This document shows, one piece after another, positions 46,210-59,029 of a stretch of 64,000 nt of DNA. Origin of the DNA: Warburgia ugandensis. Taxonomy: Eukaryota; Streptophyta; Magnoliopsida; Canellales; Canellaceae. The stretch is taken from contig CP141128.1 of the NCBI GenBank assembly GCA_035236585.1, positions 51,697,257 to 51,761,256 on the forward strand. The letters run 5' to 3'. The position numbers were made by a program, and so were the translations under genes. A model generated the notes under the pieces. It did no database searches. It was not told the DNA's origin and saw nothing but the letters and a program-made list of their open reading frames with translations. Position 1 is the stretch's first letter. Every line of letters starts with the position of its first letter.

Positions 46210-47553
46210 ATTCCGATGGGCCCAGATCAAATCTAGGCCCTAGGAATGGACTATGAACTTCCAAATCTATTTCTAGAGTCATATGAACTCCAAATTGAGA
46301 TCGAAAAAAGGCTATGGAAAGCTTACAACCTCTATTTTCTTATGAAATAATAAAATAGAGAAAATATGTAATAAAACTTTCTGTATTTAGGAAACAAGTT
46401 TCCAATTGCTAAGATCTTCAAGATCTGAGATGATCAGATCTTGTAAATATGTTTTAATAATGATATAATATTAAAATTGAGTTATATAAATGGTTTATTT
46501 GGACATATATAAGAGATATTAAGGAATTTACCCACTATGGTGGAAAAACCCTAAAAATTTCAAAGGGACCCACTTGATCAATAAGATCAAGTGTGATCAG
46601 ATCCTTGGGATGGATGGAGCGGATGTTGATATGATGAAATCCAAGGAGATCATGGATGGATTATGACAAAAACAAATCAATATGATCTTTGTACCTTAAT
46701 AAAGAAAACCCCTTAAATATAGCTAAAACCCTTAATAAAAAGGAAAATATCTAAGATCTAATGGTTAGATCATAAGTAAAAGTCTCTAATAAACTTAATA
46801 TAATTAATTTACATTTATTTTATTTGATAAAAGAATTGTAAATGTGATTTATGTTATAAATTAGGAAGCATGATAGTGTAATTCTTGAATTTTACATGCT
46901 ATGCTCTAAATGTTATTAGATTGTTAAAATAGGCTAGAAATTTAATTATCTTAGGACCAAGTTAGGTTGAATTTGAGATTATAGCATGATTCCATGAGAT
47001 TACTAGTAAAATTTCATACGTTACATAACTTAGGATCATGCTAGTTTAAGTATAGTTTTATTCCATTAGGTTAAGTTACATTCATAGGGAGCATGTTAGT
47101 ATAAATGTTTGTTAAATTTATATTGGAGTCATGCTTTAAAGTTTATGATTTAATTGTTGTCAAATTTTATTAGTAGATTCAAATGTTAAGTAGTTGTTGA
47201 GATATAATGAGCATAAGTCACCAAAATGTAATCTAATTGGAAATTAGAGTTTCATGAACACATAAGAGGAAGGAATAACTTTGACTTAACATTTGTAAGG
47301 GCTATAGTTAGTAGGACAATATAAGGATTATCAAATCCTTAGCCCAAACTAGGAGAATAATAAACCCCATGAATGACATTGTAAATGTTCATCGGCTTAA
47401 TTAAAATCTATTAGAAAGAGTACTTAGGGTCAACATGCTTATAGGAACCTTATGAAATGTTGAGCTATGGTCACTCTAGTGAATGTTGAACATAGTGGTT
47501 AAGGGGGTTATCTAATAGAGTCTCGCTCTTCCCCTACCTTCTGTTGACGTTTT

Positions 47554-47592
47554 GAGGTCTAAACGCCTCCTTACATGAGGATTGAAGTAACC
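47554..47592 (+). repeat. Conserved hairpin module, LTR B copy
   Basis: GAGGT-CTAAAC-GCCTC followed by CTTACATGAGG, identical in its core to the LTR A copy. Confidence 0.7.
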
Positions 47593-50500
47593 TCTTTGTG
47601 TTCACCCATTCGGCTAGTAAGCCTTAGACAATTGAAAATAAGAGGAGCAGACTAGACTTAGGCTTAAATAAGTTACCTTCAACCAGCAAAATATTAACTG
47701 GTTGAATAATAATAGTAAGAGCATAAAAGGTTAGTAAATTACCTAACCCTAATAAAAACTGTAAGTAAGATAAGGATGATCAAACAAGATTCATTAGATC
47801 TTGGATGATCAAGAACAAGAACAATGAGAATATTATATTGTACTTAGTATGCATGCTTATTAGTATGCATGTGATAGTTCATTAGATTAGATAATCCAAA
47901 CCCTTGCTCAAAGATGATTCAAGGAAGAAAAACAAGATCATCCTCCTTAGGGATGATCCAATAACTGAACTTAGATCAAAGAAGAACTAGATGATAAAAG
48001 ATCTAGGACCTTGATCTTTATCAACATGTGTAGATTGTCAATCAATGGATCTATGAAAGATCAAGATCAAGGAGATTGACACACAAAGACTTAGAGATAG
48101 AAAAATACTTAGATATGAATGATCTAAAGATCATTCTAAACATTAGATCTAGTGATTAATAGGATTGTTCATAATTTATATATTGACAATATGTATGGAT
48201 GTACAGATTACATACATCGGTCAGGATCATGGAAGATTTGCGAAAAGGGTTCACTCCTTGAAGGTAGGAGGATTTGATGAATGAATTTACATGGGATGAA
48301 CATGATTGAACCCATGACCTTATGTTGACAAGAGTAATTGTTAATACTTGTATTAAATCCCCTGAAAACCTTATGATCCAACCAAACACTTATAAGATGG
48401 TTAAGGACTAGACTATAAGTGAATAGGGAACTAGAAGATATTTCAGCCCTAAGTAAACAGACAGATGGTCTGATATATATGAAATCTATTTTACATAAAA
48501 GCTTGGAGGCTTGTGAGTTTGCTTTAATAAGCATAAGCCTAGGGGGATGCTATGCTAGAGGAGTTATAAGGTTTTGGCCACCCGCTCCTTGAAATTTGAT
48601 GATACCTCGCTCTATGAGAGGCTAAAAGTCGGGTGGGGCAATTATGGGAAGGCCACCATTGTGAAAGTCCTATCCCCCCATATGGGCAGTGACATAATAT
48701 TTTCCACCGTGGTATCAGTGGTGAACAGGGCAATTATCCGTACGCGCTAGTACGGATCAGACTACAGCACGGTAGCCCTTTTGATTATTTTGCACTATGA
48801 TGCATATGAGAATAGGCATAATGAAATGCCTTATGTTTTAGCATAATGAAATGCTAGGTAATTGTATATTATCAATATTTCCCAAGAAGGGAAATTCCCA
48901 GTGTAAGATTAGCTGAAATATTGAATTCTCATATTGGAGAGAATTGATCAGCTTAGTTGGGAATGATATTTGACTACTTTCATAAATTTAACTGATTTAC
49001 CCATGTATAGTATGTATATATATGGATGTACATAACTTACAAAGTAAAGGGTAGAGACATGAACATGTTTAGGGATAATGGGATTATGAAGTATTGGAAT
49101 TACATTGTCAATTATTATGCTTTTTGAATCCCCTACCAAGCATTGCTTGCTAAGATATTATAAATGTTGCAATATCTCAAATACAGGGAAGGAGAGTTAG
49201 GAGCTCAAGACGATAGAAGATTTGAAGAGAATAATCTTCAAGGTATACCCTTGAAGACATGTATTTAGCTTTGTTTGAGAGTGTTATATTGTAATGAGAA
49301 TTTCATTGTATGGTGAGCTTTGAGTTTGGATTATGTAATTTGGACAAGTATTGTAATGGATTTGGTTGTACTGTAAACCACTGGATGGATTCTGAAATTT
49401 AATAAAAGTATATTCGTTCAATGGAATTTTATCTTGTTCAAAATTCTACTTATGTTATGTATGAAGTGATGACTTGGGTTTTACAAAACAAGCTCTAAAG
49501 AAAAGAATTTATGCTGCTTTGTTTTGCGAATTTTTTTTACACTATTAAGGGCCCTGCCTTTCAAAATACATTACAAAACATGTTACAAAAACCTGCGTCG
49601 TCACACCGGGGAGGTGATCGAGTCTTTGCTAGTCACTGGTGAACAACACTAGGGCGAAAAAACCAAGTGCGTGGCCTGAAGGGAAACCTGATCTAGGTTC
49701 TTGCCAACACTAGAGATGGGAACGACTGCTTGTTGGTGAAACTCGCTCTGGGTTATCTATCAATGCTGGAAAAAGGGAGGAAAACAGAGGAGGAGAAGTC
49801 ATCAGAGAATCCTAATATGGGTTTCTTTTTATCACCGAAAAAAGGGGAAATTCCAGGGAGGGGAACAGTTTTTGAAAAACCTAATAGGGGGGCTGCCTAC
49901 TGGTGTGGCGACCCGGGTTTTTATAACACATTTTATAATACATTTTGTAAAGATAGGGCCCTTAGAGTAAATTTTTTTTGCAAACCAAAGCAGCAGAAAT
50001 TCTTTTCTTTAGAATTTTTTTTGTAAAACATAAGTCACCACCTCATACATAACATAAGTAGAATTTTGTATAAGATAAAATTCCATTTGAAGGAATATTC
50101 TTTTATTAAACTTCAGGATCCATCCAGTGGTTCACAGTACACAACCCATTGTATCCTTACAATACTTGTCCAAATATACAATCCAAATTACAAAGTTCAA
50201 AACAATACATGTTCTAATACAATGTTTCAAGGGATATACCTTGATTACTTATTCTTCAATTGTTCTTCAAGTCTTGAGCTCCTAAGTCTCCTTCTCTGTA
50301 TCTGAGATATTGTAAACATTCGAACATTTACAATATCTCAGCAAGTTATGTTTGGTAGGGGATAAGAATGTAAGTTATTGACAGTATAATCTCAATATTC
50401 AAGTATCCCATAATTCGTTCTATCATAAACACATTCATTAATAACTATTAGTTATAAGGACATCTCATTTCCTTGTCATTTGTGTTCACCTTTATACATA

Positions 50501-51765
50501 CATATTGTATAAGGACAAATCCATTAAAAATGTAAAAATAATCAAGAATCATTTCTATACAAAGCTGATCAATTCCTTTCATTATAAGAGATTTCTATCT
50601 CAGCTAGTTACTATACAGGGAATTTCCCTTCTTGGGAAAAATATTGGTAATATACAATTACATGGCATTTCATCATGCCATCCTTTAAGGCATTTCACTA
50701 TGCCAATTTCATATGCATCATAATGCAAAATAATCAAGGACTACTATGCTTGCAGTCTAATCCGTATAGCGTGCCCGGATAACTGTTCAATAATCCACTT
50801 ATACCATTCTCAGTGGAAATTACAATATCCATGTCCATATGGGAGGACCATGGCTGTCACAGTGGTGGCCTTCCCATAAATGCCCCACCCGACTTTTAGC
50901 CTTTCTTAGGCTTGGTATTCAATATCATCAAGTTTCAGAGAGTGGGTGGCCAAACCCTCTTAACTCTCCTAGCATAGCATCCCCAGGCCTATGCCTGTTT
51001 AAAACAAAACCACAAGCCTTCAAGCTTGTATGTAAAATAATACTTATACATATCAGACTATCTGTCTGTTTATCTAGGGCTGGAATATTTTTGACTTTCC
51101 TATTCACTTAGGGTTGTTCTCAATTCTCAACTTAACCATTTAATACTTATTTTCCTCATCATTTGGTTGGATCATATTTCAATTTGAGGTATTTAGCTTA
51201 ATATATTGGTATCATACATGTTAATACTTCAAAACATAAGATCATGTATTAGACATGTATCTTCATGTAAAGGCATTCTTAATAATCCACCTACCTCAAT
51301 AAGGTATTCTTACTCCTTGAAATCTGCCATAGTCTCGATCAACATATATCTGTCAAATCATATGTATAATGTCATTTTTCTAATCAAGGGTACATACTAC
51401 ATGGTCTTTTGATCATCCTTATGTAGGATGATCTGAATCTTTCTTCCTTGAATATCATATATCAATGGGTTTCATATCATCTATACAAATACTATTTATA
51501 TCATACATAACAATCTAATTTACATTGATGTTTCTTTTTTCCTTATTGTTTTTGATCATACAAGATCTCATCTTGTTTGATAATCCTTATCTCACTTACT
51601 ATTTTTTATTAGGGTTAGATAATTTGCTATCTTTTTATGTTCTTATTATTATTCAACCAGTTAGTGTCTTACTTGGTTGAAGATAATTTATTTCTTCCTA
51701 TCACTAGACAACTCCTCCTTATTTCAGGATGACTAGTACTTACCAGTTAAAGTCTGCTCAAAAAG

Positions 51766-51807
51766 TGGTTAATACAACCCTCATGTAAGGAGGCGTTTAG
51801 ACCTCTC
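51766..51807 (-). repeat. Conserved hairpin module, LTR C copy
   Basis: The minus-strand counterpart of the LTR A module, with core GAGGT-CTAAAC-GCCTC in sense. Confidence 0.7.
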
Positions 51808-52447
51808 CTACATCAATGGGAGGTGAGGGAAAAGCACTTGGCTCTTGTATACCCCCTATAACCATAATGTTCAGAGTCCACTGGAGTGGTACTAGCTCAA
51901 CCTTTGACAAGGTTCCTATGAGCTCTTTACCTTAAGTCCCTTCTCTAATTGATTTTAATTAATTTCCATGGATATGCACAATGTCATCCATGGATGTTCA
52001 TTATTTTCCTACTTTGGGCCAAGGAAATGATAAATCATTCCTTATATTGTCCTACTAACTATAGCCCTTATTAAGTCAAAATCATTCATTCATCTTAGTT
52101 GTCCATGAATTTCTATATTTCATTAGTTTACATTTTTGGTGATTTATGCTCCTTATATCTTAACAATTGAATAAAATTTGACAATAAGTAAATCATCAAC
52201 TTGAAAGCATAAATCAAATATAAGTTTAACAACCATATACTAACATTCTTCCTATGAATGTAACTTAAGCTAGTGAAATAAAACTAACATGATCCTGAGT
52301 TATGAAACACATCTTCTATCATAATGAAATCATGTTTAAATCCTAATTTACACTAACATGATCCTAAGATAATCAAATCTACTAACAAATTATTCATTTA
52401 GGGCATATTATACTAAAATTTAAAGATTACACTATCATGCTTTCTAA

Positions 52448-52553
52448 CTTAGAACATAAATCACATTTACACTTCTATATCCAATAAAAGACAATTAAAA
52501 CTTAGAACATAAATCACATTTACACTTCTATATCTAATAAAATACAATTAAAT
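52448..52553. repeat. 53 bp tandem duplication in solo LTR C
   Basis: The unit starting CTTAGAACATAAATCACATT occurs at 52,448 and 52,501 with few differences. LTR A has one copy, so it arose in C. Confidence 0.85.
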
Positions 52554-54776
52554 TAATTTTATTAAGATTATTATAAACCTTTAAATATGATCCAACCATT
52601 AGATCTTAGGTGTTTTCCTTTAGATTAAGGGTTTTAATTACCTTTAGGGCTTTTAATCTATTAAGATCCAAAAATCATATCCACTTGATTTTGTCACATT
52701 TCATCCATGATCTAATTGGATTCCATCATAATATCATCCCTTTAATCCATCCCAAGGATCTGATCATACTTGATCTCATTGATTAAGTGGGTCCCTTTGT
52801 ATTTTTAGGGTTTTTCTATCATAAAGGATAGATCCCCTAATTTATCCAATATCTGTCCAAATTAATCATAGATATTACTTTATTACATTATTATATCATC
52901 ATTAAAATAAATTTCCACCTCAGATCTTGAAGACCTTAGAAATCAGACACTTATTTTCAAAATATAGAATAATTCAGGAATAATTTTTTAAAATATTATG
53001 ACTTCATTAGAAACTAGACATTACAAGATTTTCATAGCTTCTTTCCGATCTCAATTTAGAGTTCATATGACTCCACAATCTTAAATTGAAGTTTACAGCC
53101 GTTACTAGGGTCCAGATTTGATCTGGGCCCAACAGAATTAATCTCTCTCAATTGAGGGTCCAAACCTTATTAGATTTTCTTGAAAATTGTACCCTAGGAG
53201 TTTTGCACCCTTATGGATCGATTGGAAAGCTCAGAATTTCCATTTGAGCTCTCTATCACCATAAATTGAAGGCTCTTGTATTTACTTTATTTTTACCATT
53301 TTTCATTCAAATTAAATTACAGAAAATTAAAAAATACACTAAACCATAATAAATATATATGGGCAGTAGTTCCACCTACCTGATTGGAGAAAAACAATAT
53401 AATTGATGCCCAATTTGAGAGAATTACCGGTTGATGATAATATAGCCTAATTGTCCACCTTTTTGTGATTTTCTATTGTTGGAACTGTTGGATCTTGAAA
53501 TTGATTTGGGGTTTTTGTATATACTATAGTATAGGATGTTATGGACAATAATTGAATTTAGGTCTCTTGTTCCAATTAGAAAGAGGAGAGAGAAATAAGG
53601 AAAAGAGAGTTTGGGGAGGGATGAAGGGGAATTTGGGGTTGAAATTCCAGGGAAGATTTGAAAATTTCGTGGTTAAGGTTGTGAAAATTTTTGGGACATA
53701 TTTATATCCAAATTTGAATTTTTTATCATTTCTTTTGATAAGATATTTTATTACTTTAGAATTTTTAATTACTAATGCATTCTCCATTCCCACTACAATC
53801 TCCACTACCAACAATAATGCACTGAGCAATTATTGGTGCTTCTAGAACGTTGGCCCACTTTGTGGGCCCCACTTTTTATGTAAAAAGACCTTTTTGTCCT
53901 TTTAACTCCAAAATTGGAGAATAATAGGCAATATTTGTCCGAACTCAGAATCGAGCGTACTTAGTGGCGTTGGAATCATATTTTTAAGTGCTTCATGAAT
54001 ATTGAGGTCTTATTTCTTGGATATGGGATATGGGTAAAATTACCATTTTACCCCCAAATGGAAAAATTAAGGAATTTTCATTTTAACTCATAATTGAACG
54101 TACTTAATGTTGTTTCAATCAATTTTCCAAGTACATCCATAATTTCTATGTTTTAATTCATAATATAATCTCTATAAAAAGAGAATTTTCAATAACCTAA
54201 TATTCCAACCTAGAATTTCTAAAAATTCAAACTTTATTAATTTTCCTTAATAATTTACAAAAATTCGGGGTCATTACAACTGGAGCCAGGAACGGGGAAA
54301 CTACTAGGGACAAGGACCTCATGAGTTGGAAAAAGGGGGATCCAAGGAGGGGAGACAAGAAGATTAGAGAAAGAGGGTTTTTGGGTTGCCAAAATTTTCG
54401 GCAACCCCCCTCCCCCCTTTTTCTCTTCTGTCTCAGGCCATACCAATGTAGGGGGGAAGAGGAGCAGATGATGCATGGCAATTCAGTTGTCGCATCATGT
54501 GTCAAAGCACAAGGGGTGCCAATATCAATTTTGACCCCCCTGATTAGTAAAATCCCAACAATTTCCTACTCCGATGTCTGTTTTATGCAAAATTAGTGCT
54601 GTTGGAAATGTATAGACGAATACATTCCAAATTTGATAGTCCCAAGTCCAAACTTTGAGTTTACAAGGAGATCATTTTCATGAAACTCAATTTTCATGAA
54701 ATTAAAATTTGATTTTCTCTTCATCAAAATTATAATCTAATATATAGAAAATGACCCAAAATTGAGGGTCATTACA

Positions 54777-54791
54777 TTCTTCCCTCCTTAT
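54777..54791 (-). other. Polypurine tract of the gypsy element
   Basis: In sense ATAAGGAGGGAAGAA lies directly before the LTR start TGTAATGACCC. It follows a stretch reading GATGAAATTCC, the arrangement usual at the 3' end of plant chromovirus internal regions. Confidence 0.75.
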
Positions 54792-55499
54792 AGGAATTTC
54801 ATCCCTGAAATTCTTTCCATGTTATTCTTCAAATAATTCTAAAAGCATCCCCATATCACAAGATCTATAGATCGTACTAATAATTTCATGAGTCAACATG
54901 AATAAACAATTCCAAGCGATGTCATCCCCTTAGATAGCAAATCATATATATATATATAAACTGATGTATGTGTCAAATCATTATAAGTCAATAACTCATA
55001 TTATGGTTGGAACGTGTCATAACCACATATAATGCAATTAGTATAGACCATACTCTCATCTTGGAGTTAATCATTTGTGTACAACTTAGTATACGTAAAA
55101 TCACCATATCGACAACATTTGGAGTACCTCAACTCACATATATTGAATTTTATGCCAAATCTATTCCAAACACATTACCTCACCAATAGGCAATGTATAT
55201 CAATCAAACCATATCATATCAACTCATGAACAGGCAATATATGCCAATAAAAATCAGAGTATATCTGCTCATTAACAGGTAGTCTATGCCAGACAAAATC
55301 AATCCACCACATGACCATACTATGAGTATCTAAAAGCCTACCACTTAGAAGTCTGCCAGTGCCTCCAAACCCACCCTCATCGGTCACCCTCTTAGGCTAC
55401 CCTCATCGACTACTCACAAGTATAATTCATAATCCAAATTTCGATTCCACATAAGAAAATGCTTTCATACTAAACATATGTTACTGTCACACCTCTCAC
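54792..55499 (-). other. Gypsy element 3' internal stretch without recognised coding
   Basis: About 0.7 kb separates the last RT-like remnant from the polypurine tract. RNase H and integrase would need about 2.5 kb and are not seen, so they are probably deleted. A TA repeat is at 54,942-54,958. Confidence 0.5.
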
Positions 55500-56349
55500 C
55501 TTCATGAGAGATCAGGCTCATATACGTAATATAAAATAGCATCCATGTCACTACTATCTTGGAGAACTTCATAACCCAACGATAATAGTTCACCAAACTA
55601 AGAAAACTATCAACCTTAGTCACTAATTGGGCTAATCCTAGTTCATCATAGTCTCAATAAATTGTCTCTCTATCAATAGAGGTTTCTTGGTTAAGAATGT
55701 TCACCTTCTTTGACCATAATTCATCCTTTCATATAATCACATCAAAAGATGAGTCTTTAAGATACTCAAAATATTGTACGAGGATTTCTTGTGCTTTGCC
55801 AAGCCATGGAGTATACCAAAACATCATCCACTAACCTAATCATGACTCATCCAAGTGACCTTTAAAAATTCAGCCTGTCATATCCATACACACTGTTAGT
55901 GCATTAGTTTCACCAATTGATATAACCCAAAACTTGTAGTAATCATAACCAATTCTAAAAATCATCTTAAAGATAGCTTGCTCCACAATCCTCAGTTGGA
56001 AATCTGTGCATAGCAATAAGGATCTATCTCCCTTCTCATGAAGAAAACTAATGCACTCTTGAAGACCCACCAGTTCTGATAAGCCTTCGTCAAGTAACCC
56101 CCATAGATGGAACCTTTCCAGCTTAACTGAGGCCATTCTGTATGTCAACTTAGAACATGACACTATGTCTGATGCCAAGTCAACATCAACATTAATCTCC
56201 TGCTGCGAAAGATCCTGAAACCTCCTCAAGAAAGATTATGAATTTGTGCACACCACATGTGTGCTCAATCTGTGGCCGCTCTCTGTCATCTACTATCACA
56301 CTAAAAAAGAAGACTTGACACCTCAGGAAGTACTGCACTGCTTCAAGGC
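55500..56349 (-). pseudogene. Ty3/gypsy reverse transcriptase remnant
   Basis: Reading leftward: a pre-RT segment (RPQIEHTCGVHKFIIFLEEVSG at about 56,290-56,225, like the P-x-I-E-D-I-P-V-V-x-E-F linker), then YRMASVKLE, LLDEGLSE and a shortened fusion of RT blocks within 56,229-55,870 (KGDRSLLLCTDFQL then FRIGYDYYKFWVI). The catalytic block reads LVDDVLVYS at 55,832-55,808, and SFLSLVNYYR...FSKI follows near 55,600. Comparison with the usual order shows that the part between the LCIDYR block and the AFRTRYGHYEF block is missing. Stops and frameshifts abound; it is dead. Solo LTR D separates it from the protease remnant. Confidence 0.75.
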
Positions 56350-56354
56350 AGAAA

Positions 56355-59024
56355 TGTGATGACCCGGGTTTTCTCATGCATTTTTAAATGCTAAATTCCT
56401 AAGGTGGGATCCTGATTTGAAAAACAATGCAATGCAGTGGAAAATCTTTAGTTTTTAAACTCATTTTGAAAACCCCAAGTGTCATTTGCTTTCACAACAA
56501 TCAAAGTAGTTTTTGAAAAACTTCAGAAATCATAATGTTCTTCCTCAAGTCTATCCAGTCACAACACACAGCCCAACTGTAAATAAATTCATGTCCAAAG
56601 GGTTGAGAGTTTACTTACATGTATAATTGTCTTCTTTTTAATTCACTTGCTCGTAGCACTAATATCTCCTGAGGCGTCTTCTATTTGTGAGTGGAACTAA
56701 CCTGAAAAATGTTAAGGATAGGGTGAGTATATACTATACTCAATAAGATTCTATCACTACTAGTTTTACAATGCATGCTATGTTTAAAATCATATGCTCT
56801 TTAAAACATGTGCATGTTGAATCAATCAAGTTCAATATCGATATTAAAAACCACTCTCAAATCGGAATATTGACGACTTAAAGAAATAGCATAATCCAAG
56901 TCGAAAGTATCATATATCATAAACATAATGATATGCACAAGATGCTCAACTGAATCCAACTCATGGATATCTGGTATGGTATGGTTGACCAACCTCATGT
57001 CATGCCATATGCAATGCAAGTAAATCCACGAAACCATAGGGCCCAACTATGCCCACGACCTCGCTGTTGTGTGGTCCCTTGGTACCTGAGGACACTCGGT
57101 CATAGCCTCCACGGGGCATATGACACATCGACCCAATGCCGTGACACCAGTGGTAGCCCCCTGTACCACATGCAGTCGATGTAGGGACATTGCCCTTTTT
57201 GAACGTGGTACCCATTCCACTTAGTAATGGTAGAGACTGGGAGGCCACCCCAACCTCTTGGCATAACACCCACGAGCTTGCTAGCCCAAATCATATACGA
57301 TCAAACAAGCAAAAACATCTCTTTTTTCAAAACCTGTCCTCTTTGGGTCCCTCACAACTGCCTGGTCCTCACAATTGCCTACCCAGCGTCTTTTGGGCAC
57401 TCCAACATCTTTTGGTAACCCTCATGGACATGCAATTTTTCAAGAACTCAATGCTCACAAATCATGCAATATATGCAATTGTTTGCAAAGCATGTCTATG
57501 CATAATATATTTGTCATATGCATGCTAAATTAAATCATACTAAACAAGTCATATAACTTAAACTTAAAACATACATTCAAAACAATCATGGCTCTTTTTA
57601 AAAGTCTAGTAGCGATAGAGCACCTACCTCAAAGTCTCCTGTAGTCATGTCCTTTATCACTCAACCTGTCCTTGGGTCTTATTTATAAACTCTTGGGTAT
57701 GAATGAATACAAGGAGTCCTTATTAATTTCAATCTATTTAGACATTAGATCGTTAGATTTGCCTTTTAGGGTCCATGGTCCCTGCCTAATTTATTGTCAG
57801 GCTAGATCTTATGATATGGATCTATTATTCAATAGTTAAACTTTGTAATCTGTCCTTTGATCCTAATCTTTAAAGTCTCGTTAGGTCTGAGTGTCCCAGT
57901 TCCTGGGACACCCGTGCATCCTGGTTGAACTGCGACCGCCTCATGTGCGTGGGCCCAAAGGCCGTGCCAGGGACCGCATTTTGCATGCGCACATGCATGC
58001 TCAAGTGACGCGCTATGACGCGCATCATTGCATAGACGCACCTTGTAGCATGGCGCGTCTCAGCTCCCAGGGCACCCCGTGCATCCTAGTCGAGCTAGGA
58101 CCCATGCCCCATGTCGTGCATGTACCCGAAGGCCGCACCTGGGACAGTGTACGCACTGTCGTATGCTTGGAACCCACCCCAGGGACCCAGTCCCAGGCGC
58201 AGGTGGAGCATGGTGTCCTTGGGATGCCTGGTTCATGCAAGGCCGGCTGAACCGGCTTCGTCTTCTCCGGCTGGAAAAACTGGCTAGGGAAGGACCAGAT
58301 CTGGCGTGGATCTGGCCTGGGGAGCGTAAAATGGAAAGAAACAAGGAAAAATGGCTTACCTGGTTAGCTTAGGGACACCCTTTTCCCGATGGGTGTGCCT
58401 GCTTGCCGGAAAACTCAGAAGAAGGGGGGAAACCCCATTGCCAGACCGGAAAGGAGAAAGGGGCATGGGGAAATGGTAATGGCCGGCCTGACTTGGGCCT
58501 GGCCGTTGCCAGACAACACAGGGAGACGGGTTTGAGACGGGTTTCCAGTTTTTTGCCGGAAACCCCAGTCCCAAAATTGCTGGAAATCATGTTTTTGGAG
58601 AGGGGGATATGGGGCTTTTATAGAGGGGAGAAGGCAGTGCCCCTCAATGGCGGTGCCGCCATGGCGGTGGCAGATTTCTCTAGAAAAATTGGGATTTGAG
58701 GGTTTCTGGAGAAATCTGAGGAGGAAGACGACAGGGGGTGCCGTTATCAAAACGGCCTCCTACGTTTTTCGTCTTTTTCGTTTTTCTGTTTAAATTCCAG
58801 AACTGCCCCTGATCTTTAAACGGCCGTAACTTCTTCATACAAACTCTGTTTTGGGTGATTTTTGAGGCGGTGGATTCCATTTTTTGAGTAGAATCTAATG
58901 GTACCAGTTTCCTCACAAATTCCTTCATTTACTATTTTAAATAAAGTAAAACATTCAACACAGTTCTTTTCCTATAAAATGTCCAGTTTTTGTTAAAAAT
59001 AGCGTAAATTGCTCGGGCATTACA
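56355..59024 (-). mobile_element. Solo LTR D (2.7 kb) in the gypsy pol remnant
   Basis: On the plus strand TGTGATGACCCGGG (56,355) to CTCGGGCATTACA (59,024), with a perfect AGAAA duplication (56,350-56,354 and 59,025-59,029). It carries the donor-like motif (57,621-57,629, minus) and a GGCCACCCC block (57,242). A GC-rich stretch (about 57,880-58,700) gives many overlapping ORFs on both strands that look spurious; within it two related units (about 57,885-58,015 and 58,050-58,170) are tandemly arranged. Confidence 0.9.
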
Positions 59025-59029
59025 AGAAA

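Larger units (their letters stand above)
44789..49605 (+). mobile_element. Solo LTR B, giant gypsy-type LTR (4.8 kb)
   Basis: TGTAATAACCCC at 44,789 to CGTCGTCACA at 49,605, flanked by CAGGG (44,784-44,788) and CCGGG (49,606-49,610), a 5 bp duplication with one change. It is a diverged relative of A and C: TATAAAT at 45,367, the GGAAC...GTTCC hairpin at 45,517-45,554, the donor-like motif at 45,745, and the hairpin module at 47,554. It has a CpG-rich insert of about 219 bp (45,991-46,209) that A and C lack. It is nested in LTR G. No coding region is present. Confidence 0.85.
49904..54278 (-). mobile_element. Solo LTR C, giant gypsy-type LTR (4.4 kb)
   Basis: On the plus strand TGTGGCGACCCGGG (49,904) to GGGTCATTACA (54,278), with a perfect ACTGG duplication (49,899-49,903 and 54,279-54,283). 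It is the inverse of solo LTR A over its length. It differs by a private 53 bp tandem duplication (52,448-52,553) and by loss of the downstream arm of the GGAAC hairpin. It is nested in LTR G. No coding region is present. Confidence 0.9.
41570..54776 (-). repeat. LTR G: 3' LTR of a Ty3/gypsy element, split by solo LTRs B and C
   Basis: On the plus strand it opens TGTGACACCCCGGG (41,570) and closes GAGGGTCATTACA (54,776). Removing B and C leaves about 4.0 kb. Unlike the solo LTRs it has a polypurine tract directly outside its 5' end (54,777-54,791) followed by gypsy coding remnants, so it is the 3' LTR of an element whose body lies to the right. It carries the donor-like motif (43,405-43,413, minus), the GGCCAA...CCTAACATAG block (near 43,008) and the GACTCAGCAAGC block near 42,212. 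GC-rich parts (44,400-44,790) produce chance ORFs. Confidence 0.75.

Noticed and set aside
45986-46256. Two overlapping plus-strand ORFs in a CpG-rich stretch
   Set aside because: Short, in alternative frames, within an insert in solo LTR B; no recognised product.
57829-58928. Many overlapping ORFs on both strands
   Set aside because: They lie inside solo LTR D in a GC-rich core; no frame stands out and no domain is recognised.
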